Shown here piece by piece: positions 1 through 8,200 of a stretch of DNA of 24,275 bases. The DNA is from Zancudomyces culisetae (lineage: Eukaryota > Kickxellomycota > Harpellomycetes > Harpellales > Legeriomycetaceae). The translations under genes were made by a program, and so were the position numbers. Within the stretch, counting starts at the first letter, position 1. Each line of letters opens with the position of its first letter. Location of the stretch: positions 4,212 through 28,486 of the forward strand of contig LSSK01000249.1 in assembly GCA_001969505.1 (NCBI GenBank), written 5' to 3'. The notes below the pieces were generated by a model. It was not told the DNA's origin. It searched no databases and saw only the letters and a program-made list of their open reading frames with translations.

Positions 1-630
1 CAATCATGTCTTGGTAAATTGTAGCTAAACCCGTGAATTATGGTTTTAATAATAGTTTTAATAGTATATGTATAATAAAATGTTAAATTCAAAAATATTT
101 TAAAATATATTTGGATTTAAAAGCTCGATAATTTATTTGGTCTGCTGATCATTTAGGAAACAGAACCGTGTCAGTTCACTACAATAAGAAGGAAAATGAA
201 GCAAGGATCATGTATTATTATCACCAAATACTGTTTATTTTATAAAACAAAGGATCATTAAAAGTAAATCATGATCCAAGAAGGAATATCAAGAATAAAA
301 AAAAACAAAAAACAAAAAAACAAAAAAACAAAACAGAAAGGAAATAAGAGTGTTGTGGTATTATAAACTTCATTTACTATCTTTACCAACTCGGTCACAC
401 AACTATATGACTATGCAATTGTATATCGGACAAGCAAAAAAACCAACCTACCCACCATTCATTTTTTTTTTTACAGTGTGTCCTTTCTTTATATATAATC
501 CGTCATGTCTCTGGCTTTCCGTGACTCATATTCCCAAATGTGACAGGTTTTCCGCGGCGAATGTCTTGATAAGGTAAAATTTAACAATAGGGTTTTTTCA
601 CACTACATTTCAGCACACTAACCACAACAA

Positions 631-686
631 TACGCAATACAGTACAATACAATACAATACAATACAATACAATACAGTACAATACA
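631..686. repeat. ACAAT pentanucleotide microsatellite
   Basis: About eleven pentamer units of the type ACAAT, with two ACAGT variants. Read on the minus strand they give an open frame of repeating Val-Leu-Tyr-Cys, which is an artefact of the array. Confidence 0.9.
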
Positions 687-1385
687 ACATTTGTTCACAT
701 GAATTCTTTGGGTTGTAAGTGAGCTTATGAAAATTTCAAGTCCATGTGAATATTCACACTGATTGTATACCGAAAATCCATTGGAAGGAATAAAAGAAAA
801 AGATCCAAAACAAAGACAGTTGAAGATTTGGGGTTTTATCTTGCCATTAAATAAGTGTATAATAATATATACAACGTATATTTTCAAGTGGCCGAAAAGG
901 AAGCAAGATGAAATGCAATAATATTTTAATCTTGGTAAAAAATAAATAAAAATAGTTACGTTTCAAAGTTTATTTACGCAGATTTAGTAATTAATGGATA
1001 GATTAAATAATTTTCCACTCTAAAAGATGATGAATTATGTTTATTTATTTATTTATTTTTTAATAAAAAACGATCAAAAATTTGAAAAATAAATTTATAT
1101 TACAAAAAAAGTGGAGAATGAATAGAATGAGTCAATGCAAGTGTGTGTGAGTGGGAAGGAGGGGAAGTTGAATAGATAAAAAAAATGCCTAGAGAGGAAA
1201 AGAAAAACAAAGGGAGAAAAAAAGAGATCTGAAGACGCAGAGGTGGGTAGATGAGAAGGGGAGGGGAAGGGGAAGGTGAGATATTTTTTTATTCATTTTT
1301 TTGCTCTGTTATCTCATGTCACGGAGTTAATTTTTATCCAGACAAAAACTAAAAAACCAAACATGAACCGAGGTAAGGATTATGA

Positions 1386-1434
1386 CCAAAAACCAAAAAC
1401 CAAAAACCAAAAGCCAAAAGCCAAAAGCCAAAAA
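1386..1434. repeat. CCAAAAA heptanucleotide tandem repeat
   Basis: Seven 7-base units: three CCAAAAA, three CCAAAAG, then a last CCAAAAA. The two variants are in separate blocks, which suggests stepwise expansion of each variant. Confidence 0.9.
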
Positions 1435-1565
1435 AAGCAAATATACAGTAAAATAAAGGGGAGAGCATGAAAATGTGAAATATTGACCAGAATTAAAGCC
1501 TTGCAATGTGAAAATATCAATAAAGTTGAAAGGTCTTGTTCAACTAACATAAGACTATAGCTGGT

Positions 1566-1608
1566 AAAAACAAAACAAAACAAAACAAAACAAAACAAAA
1601 CAAAACAA
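1566..1608. repeat. AAAAC pentanucleotide microsatellite
   Basis: About eight near-perfect AAAAC units followed by an imperfect AAGAC end. The array is non-coding. Confidence 0.9.
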
Positions 1609-2025
1609 GACAAGCTGGAATAAGATAGTAGTAGTAGTAATGTTTCAATAACACCAATTGAAAGGGTGAGAGTGATAGTGATAGTGAGGGAAGAATGAGT
1701 AACAACTATCATTCAGAACCTTCACTTGTTTTTTTTTTCACATGATCTTTTAAAGTATTAAGAGTGAGTGTGGATGAGAGAGAAAATCATAGTCAAAACC
1801 AAAAACAGTAAATAGGGAGGGGGGGTTGCTAATAGCAGAGTACAACATTACACCGAAAAGTAAAAGTAGAAATAGAAAAAAGAAAAGGACTTGAGCAATC
1901 AGTCCACCCGTTGAAAAAAAAAAAATACAAAGTTTTACATAAGTCAAAAGTAATATTCCATAAAACATGTATAAACAAAGCGGGCTTTTTATTCTCATTT
2001 TGTTTGCTACTATTATTATTACTGT

Positions 2026-2047
2026 TATTATTATTATAATAATAATA
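2026..2047. repeat. Perfect AT palindrome inside an ATT/AAT array
   Basis: A run of TTA triplets meets a run of TAA triplets. This gives a perfect 22-base palindrome centred between 2036 and 2037, with further ATT triplets on both sides. It can extrude as a cruciform or fold as a hairpin in RNA. Confidence 0.85.
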
Positions 2048-2517
2048 GTTATTATTATTAGTGAGTTTTTATTTTGCTGTATTTTTAATTTGCTTTGTCC
2101 AAAGATATAATTTAATTAGCGACAGTTTTATGGAATGAAAAAAAAAAGTCCTCTCCCCTGTTCAATCTCTCTTCTACACCTATTACTTTACCTTATCATA
2201 CCTTATCCTACCCTATCATATCCTACCCAAGTTTGATGAAAAAGAAAATTCTATGAAAAAAAAGAAAAATAAAATAAAATCTATGTATCATTTTTTTTTT
2301 CTTAGTAATTTTCATTTTAGCACACTCCAGTTTATATTACAAAATATAACGCTAGTATACTAATATTTACGCTTATATAAAAGAAAAAAGAAAAAAGAGT
2401 AAAGAATAAAGAATAAAGAAAAAAAATATAAAGGGTAAAAATAAAAACAAAATAAAATAACCCAGTTCTTTAAAAGTATAGAACATTCTCTATATTTGAA
2501 ATAAAGCCTTTTCTTTT

Positions 2518-2560
2518 ATTATTACTATTACTATTACTATTGCTATTACTATTGCTATTT
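2518..2560. repeat. ATTACT/ATTGCT hexanucleotide repeat
   Basis: Seven or so hexamers alternate between ATTACT and ATTGCT. They lie about 110-155 bases before the acyltransferase start codon, so they fall in its promoter or 5' leader. Confidence 0.85.
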
Positions 2561-2672
2561 TTATTTTATAAGTACAACAAAAAGAAGAGCGGAAATACTA
2601 TTCGAAAAGATAGGATTTAATAATAAGGAAAAAGTGAAAAGAAAAAAAGGAAAAAAAAGGAACTAACCAGAA

Positions 2673-5024
2673 ATGGAGGAAAGAAAGAGTGTAATAGAGT
2701 GGGGATATATTGGCTACGATCTATCGAGAGCCTTTTGGCTTAATTGTCTAGATCTGTTTTTCCGAGAAGTAAGCCAAGGAAATGCACATTCGATTCCAAT
2801 GACAGGCCCAGTTATTTTTGCAGTGGCACCACACAACAATCAATTCCTGGATCCACTTATACTTCTCAAACACTCACCAAGAAGAGTGTTTTATATGGTT
2901 GCAGCCTCATCATTCAAGAGAAGAGTTGTAGGATTTTACAGCAAAATAATGAAGGGGATTCCAGTTCAACGAGCACTGGACAATAAACGTAAAGGTACCG
3001 GTAAAATAAAGTTGGCGGAGGATGGAGATCCACTCAAATTGATTGGTATAGGAACAAAGTTTGTTGAGGAGTGCGGGGTGGACTCAAAGATATATTTGCT
3101 GAAGGGTGAGGGCAATGTCAAAGTAGCAAAAGTGGTTAGCGATACAGAGTTGATATTGGGTGGCGAGTTTAAGAGTGAAGAGGTGCTTGCATTGCTGAAG
3201 AGTGAGGAGGGAACAGAGTATGAGATTATTCCACATCTTGATCAACGTAGCATGTACGCAGCAGTATATCAGAGATTGAAGCAGGAGCAGTGTATAGGGA
3301 TATTCCCAGAGGGAGGGTCACATGACCAGACAAAATTGCTTCCACTGAAGATAGGAGTGAGTTTGATTGCATTGGGAGCAACTGCGGAGAATCCAGATCT
3401 TAAAATTAAGATAGTTCCAGCAGGGTTGAGCTATTTCCATCCGAGCAAGTTTAGGTCTCGAGCAGTTATTCAATTTGGAGATCCACTGAGCGTACCACCA
3501 GAGTTGGTAGAGCTATACAAGCAAGGAGGAGAGAGTAAGAGAAGAGCATGTGCACAGCTACTGGACACAATCAACGATGCACTGGAACAAGTAACGGTGA
3601 ATGTGCCGGATTATGACACACTGAGGATGATACATATTGGGCGTAGACTTTACAACTCCAAGTACAAGAACCTGACAACTAGACAGCAGGTGGAGATGAC
3701 CACGAGGTTTGCAAAGGCGTATTCGAAGATTAAGGATTTGCCAGAGGTACAGAAGCTGACAGAGCGTTTATATATGTACCGAAGAATGTTGAAGCAGTAC
3801 GGAATTCGAGACCATCAGGTAGAGAAGCTGCGGATGAGCAGAGTGGATGCAGCACTTCTTTTGGCATGGCGGTTTTGGTGGCTGATAGTTACGGGGCTTG
3901 GTGCATTGCCAGGGACGTTACTGAACCTGCCACTGTTTATAGTAACGCATTTCTACAGCCGTAAGAAGGCCAAGGAGGCACTGAAGGCGTCTACAGTCAA
4001 ATGGAGAGCAACTGATGTTATAGCATCGTGGAAAGTAATTACGGCTATAATTGGAGTTCCAGTGTTGTATGCGTTCTATGCAGTATTGTTTGTGGTGTTT
4101 ACCAGAAAGTATGGCACATTGGTACCAATACTTCATGTAGAAAAGATGAACATTATATCGCAATTCCTGATTGGGTTTGTATATGTATGTGTGATATCAT
4201 ATATGGCTCTAACGTTTGGAGAAAAGGCTATGGATATTGTCAAGTCATTGAGACCCCTGATGCTTGCAGTGGTACAGGCTGACGAAGTTTCTGCAAAGAT
4301 CATGAGAGAACGTCGAGAATTGGCACATCAGGTGACTCAGTTGGTGGAAGAATCGGGTGGAATATCTATGCATGGTGAAAATGAAACTATTGCAGGTGAA
4401 GATGATACTAAAGAGATGACTCCACTGTTGCGGCAAATAAGAGAGAGGATAAGAATGAGAAGAAGAAAGTCAAGTAAAGGAGAAAAGTCAGGTGATGTGG
4501 CAACAGAATCATTGAGCAAATCTGAAACTCAAACTCAAGCTCAAACTGATCAAGACTGTGAGGATGAAACTGGTGCCAAGATCAAAAGAAGAAAACAGAA
4601 ATATTCTTCTTCAGGTGCAACCACACCCAACAGATCTTTGAAAAAGAGAAAATCAAGACGTTCACTTAAAACCGCTGGTGTGCAACGAAAGGAAGAAGGC
4701 GAATCTACTGTCAATAAGGTCTTGCAGTACCTTGATAGATTCGAACTCTTCCGCTTTCACTCAATGGGTAACACTGATATTACCGAAGAACAACAGGAAC
4801 AGTATATGCAATTTGTCTCACAAAACAAAGATAATGATAATGACAAAAGTGATGATGATGGTAATACGACTGGTTACAGTGTTGATACTGGTTACCACTC
4901 AACCTCTTCAAATTACAATTCTGATTATACTACTGGTTCCATCTCTTCTTCCTCTTCTCATTTACGCCCAAGAAAAAAGGACGAAGAAATTAATCTAGTA
5001 ATGTCAAAACTGAAATCCATTTAA
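2673..5024 (+). CDS. SCT1/GPT2: Glycerol-3-phosphate / dihydroxyacetone-phosphate acyltransferase (Sct1/Gpt2 family)
   Basis: This enzyme acylates glycerol-3-phosphate (and dihydroxyacetone phosphate) at sn-1, the first step of glycerolipid synthesis, in the ER and lipid-droplet membrane. The 783-residue length is close to the two S. cerevisiae paralogues. All four acyltransferase blocks are visible. Block I is APHNNQFLDP, with His54 and Asp60 separated by five residues as in yeast Gat enzymes. Block II is GIPVQR (95-100), block III FPEGGSHD (211-218) and block IV IVPAGLSYF (247-255). Hydrophobic segments near 393-428, 447-480 and 494-517 anchor the protein. The tail from about 520 to 783 is hydrophilic, rich in Ser, Lys, Arg and Asp, and looks like a cytosolic regulatory region with many possible phosphosites. 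The start is the first ATG, after an A-rich leader. The gene converges on the next one, 194 bases away. Which paralogue it is cannot be decided. Confidence 0.93.
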   Translation: MEERKSVIEWGYIGYDLSRAFWLNCLDLFFREVSQGNAHSIPMTGPVIFAVAPHNNQFLDPLILLKHSPRRVFYMVAASSFKRRVVGFYSKIMKGIPVQRALDNKRKGTGKIKLAEDGDPLKLIGIGTKFVEECGVDSKIYLLKGEGNVKVAKVVSDTELILGGEFKSEEVLALLKSEEGTEYEIIPHLDQRSMYAAVYQRLKQEQCIGIFPEGGSHDQTKLLPLKIGVSLIALGATAENPDLKIKIVPAGLSYFHPSKFRSRAVIQFGDPLSVPPELVELYKQGGESKRRACAQLLDTINDALEQVTVNVPDYDTLRMIHIGRRLYNSKYKNLTTRQQVEMTTRFAKAYSKIKDLPEVQKLTERLYMYRRMLKQYGIRDHQVEKLRMSRVDAALLLAWRFWWLIVTGLGALPGTLLNLPLFIVTHFYSRKKAKEALKASTVKWRATDVIASWKVITAIIGVPVLYAFYAVLFVVFTRKYGTLVPILHVEKMNIISQFLIGFVYVCVISYMALTFGEKAMDIVKSLRPLMLAVVQADEVSAKIMRERRELAHQVTQLVEESGGISMHGENETIAGEDDTKEMTPLLRQIRERIRMRRRKSSKGEKSGDVATESLSKSETQTQAQTDQDCEDETGAKIKRRKQKYSSSGATTPNRSLKKRKSRRSLKTAGVQRKEEGESTVNKVLQYLDRFELFRFHSMGNTDITEEQQEQYMQFVSQNKDNDNDKSDDDGNTTGYSVDTGYHSTSSNYNSDYTTGSISSSSSHLRPRKKDEEINLVMSKLKSI

Positions 5025-5218
5025 TATCTTGCTTTTATTACTTTATTATTTCCTATATATCTATATCTAAATTTAAATCTAAATTTGAATTTAAGTTTCA
5101 AAACTATCTACCTACTTACCCCTATCCCTATGTCTAACCCGCCCCTAACCCACATTATCCACCATTATTATTATTATTATTATTATTATTCTTGTTCTTG
5201 TTCTTTTCTTTTAATTAC
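5025..5218. terminator. Shared 3' region of two convergent genes
   Basis: This 194-base AT-rich spacer lies between the acyltransferase stop (+) and the stop of the large zf-C3H1 gene (-). It contains TATATA/TTTATT-type sequence, a run of imperfectly palindromic AAATTTAAAT words (about 5060-5095), a C-rich patch with two CCTAACCC-like words (5134-5152) and an ATT array (5164-5190). Both genes probably form 3' ends here. The exact sites cannot be read from sequence alone. Confidence 0.45.
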
Positions 5219-8200
5219 TCAACTATACCACCCTCGTTTAAACACCTTATTACTACCCATCAATTTATAAAACTCGGACCGCTGTTTACTAATCCTTGTA
5301 TTATCATTGTTATTCCCATTATCACCCGCCAAAAATTCCTTGTACTTTAGTTCAAAATTACAAGGTTGTCGATTTCCATTATCATCTTTTCCATCCATGA
5401 ATATTCTTGATATAATCGATTTAACTTTACAAGTCTGCGATTCATCTAATTTACCATCGTCATTATCATCATTACATATTGATAATAGTATTACCAAGAT
5501 CAGCATGTTTTCCTTTTTCTGTTCCAAAACATAATCAATAACACACTCATCACAATCACAATCACAACATCTCTTGCCTTGCTCTTGTTTTTCTAGATGT
5601 GTATTTTCACTACTTTCATCTTGTTCATTACTTCCCAACCACCTTATTTTTTCATATTGCGTAAAATCATCCGGATTTGTTGGTAACACCGCTATTATAT
5701 GTGAGAGATTATTCTGAATAATCGTTTGTAGCTTTTTACTCTTTTTGTTTGTAGCAACTTTCGAGTTTTCTAGACTTGTTTTCTCTGATACATTTGTATT
5801 AACGGCATTTGTACTAATGGAATTGAGATTGGATAAACTAGAACTTTCATCTTTTCGCTTTGAATCCTTTAGGTTAATAATACTAAACAATAATCTCAAT
5901 AATCTCTTTTTCCACTCTAATTGATATTCATCATGGTTTGTACTGCTGTATTCTCGCTCATCTCTGCTTCCAACCATTGAACCATCTGTAAAATCATTCA
6001 AACCCGAGTTGGCGTTTTGAAATAATGCCATAATACCCAAAACCAGTGCCTTTTCAATTAATGATATTCGATAATTACCAATCTTATTGTTTGCTATATC
6101 ATCATCTCCATCATTACTGTTGGCTTGATTTGATAGCGATAAAACTATCATCAGCCCCAATACATTTATCAACCTTACCAATACTTTACAGTTATAATTT
6201 ACCAAAAGTCTTGTCATAAAATACGGTGAATGTAAATACATCATCACCAACACTTTACCCTTGATTTTGACACCGCAAATCTCCATGCTTTTTGGAATCA
6301 AAAAGTAATTGTCATCATCTTCAACTATTACGCTTTTGATGTCTTGTTGTCCATAATCAATAAATATATCTCCTACAACATTGTCATTACTACTCTTAAT
6401 CGTCATTGGTTTGTTTTTTTTACCATCTTTATAGTTCATCATTCCCAAAATTACAGATAATAATAATGCCATTCCAGCCTCACTACTACCACCATTATTG
6501 TTTTCTATTGTTGCTTCTAGGCCTGTAGATTTTTCCCGAGTAATATTAGTACTATTACCTTTGTTCTTGTGTTTGTTCTTACTCCTATTCTTGATCACAC
6601 TCGGTAGTAATGAAAATTGACTTTGTAGTTGCTGGAATTGCTGCAAGTATTGATCGAATTGATAATCTATTACCTCTGTTACTATACTGTTTGACAACGC
6701 TGTTTCATCAAGCTGATAAATTTTCAAATAAAAAAAAATACCACTGGTTACAAAATCATAAAGACTCGTATCATTACCACTAGTCTTGTTTTCTTTCTTG
6801 TTGTCGATCATGTAGTTTTTTCCAAGTTCTTTATTCAACAATATGTACAAGTAGACTTGATACATCATCACTTTATCAATCACTGTCATGCTCGTTGAAT
6901 CAAGATTTTCAAAAAGCGCGATAAAATTAAACGTGGTTAAATCTCCAAGTGTAATCGTCTTTTTAAACTTTCCCATTTTTTTCTTTTTCTCGTGTTTCCT
7001 AAATCCATAACCATTCTCTCCGCCATTTTCTTCTTGCTTGTTTCCAATACTTTCTATCTCCAAATTGTTAAAATCAATAACTACTCCATCATCTATCTTC
7101 ATCAATCCACCATCTGGTTTACCTCCACTTTTATTTTCTTCATCGAATTCACTGTTTTCATCTGTATATATCTTTAACTCTGAATATTCTGCAATTTTCT
7201 GGTTATCGTCCTCGTCAATGTCTTTTTCAATATGCGCATTATAAAGTCTGTATAACTGCCCCGCTATCGAGTTCCTCGTACAATTAATCAGTTGTTCTAT
7301 TGTATTGCATCGCAAAAACGTCTTGAACCAACTCAACAATACCATCATATACATATCTGTCACGGAATCCTTATAGTACTGTCCCTTTCCCGTACTGTTG
7401 CTGCTTTTCTTTATATTATTATCCTTAAGACTTGTCATTACAAAATCGACATGTAGTTTCCACACTATTAGTACTACCTGAAAAGGTCTTAACAATCCCG
7501 CAAAAGAATATCCATCGATATCACCACTACCACTACCACTACCACTACCACTACCATTGCAACTAGTGTTATTGAGATGTGTGAAATCAATCTTGTTGTA
7601 CAATGCCAAATACCTTACTGCCATTTTACACACATGCAACAATTCTTTGGACTTTGTTTTTACGTTTTTCCCTTGCTCCAATCTACTCGTGTTGTAAAAG
7701 CATATCACACCATTATAAAAATACCTCATCATTATTATAATGTTTGTTTGGTATTTCCTTGATTTCACAATATTTTCAAACAACTCCAACCCATTCCTGT
7801 TCCCCTCTCCTCCTCCTCCTCCTAAAGCCTTTGCATGCTTCTTTGATCGGAAAATCATTTCTGTATATATATCAACCTTTTCATCCTCAATATCCATTTC
7901 AACCTCCCCTTCGATATTCATTTCATACTTTTCTGTTTCATTTTCAAACCTTTTCACCTCTTCTTCCTCCTTGTTCCCAAATCCCCTTTTTTCCATTTCT
8001 ACCTCTAATTGGCAAATTGCTTTGATTATACGTTTCTCTGTTCCATTCATAAAATCTTTCAATGTCAGTGGCCTCAACTTATTACTAATTTTACCCAACA
8101 GTTCCTTATAACTCTTCTCATTGGACTCAATATCTTTTTTCCCTTCTTTTTCTTCTTGTTGGTTCTCCAAGGCCTCTTCATCTTGCTCGATTTCATTTTC

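Larger units (their letters stand above)
1..2672. other. Long intergenic region, repeat-rich, no supported gene
   Basis: No open frame here looks like a protein. The longest ones are translations of simple repeats. The stretch is AT-rich and holds an A-rich run with regular C (about 296-336), an ACAAT pentamer array (631-686), a purine-rich block with GGGGA groups (about 1150-1280), a CCAAAAA heptamer array (1386-1434), an AAAAC pentamer array (1566-1608), an AT palindrome (2026-2047), degenerate CCTTATC/CCTATC repeats (about 2181-2228) and an ATTACT hexamer array (2518-2560). The right end must carry the promoter of the acyltransferase gene. TATATAAA at 2374-2381 is a possible TATA box, about 290 bases before the start codon. 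A short exon or non-coding RNA cannot be excluded by eye. Confidence 0.7.

Noticed and set aside
618-887. 89-codon minus-strand frame with repeated Val-Leu-Tyr-Cys
   Set aside because: It is the ACAAT microsatellite read on the other strand, with no other protein-like part.
1276-1470. Plus-strand frame rich in Lys-Pro-Lys
   Set aside because: It is produced by the CCAAAAA heptamer array. A seven-base unit shifts through all frames, which is not expected of a gene.
5134-5152. Two CCTAACCC-like words resembling telomere repeats
   Set aside because: Only two imperfect units in a spacer between convergent genes. Too short to call an interstitial telomere.
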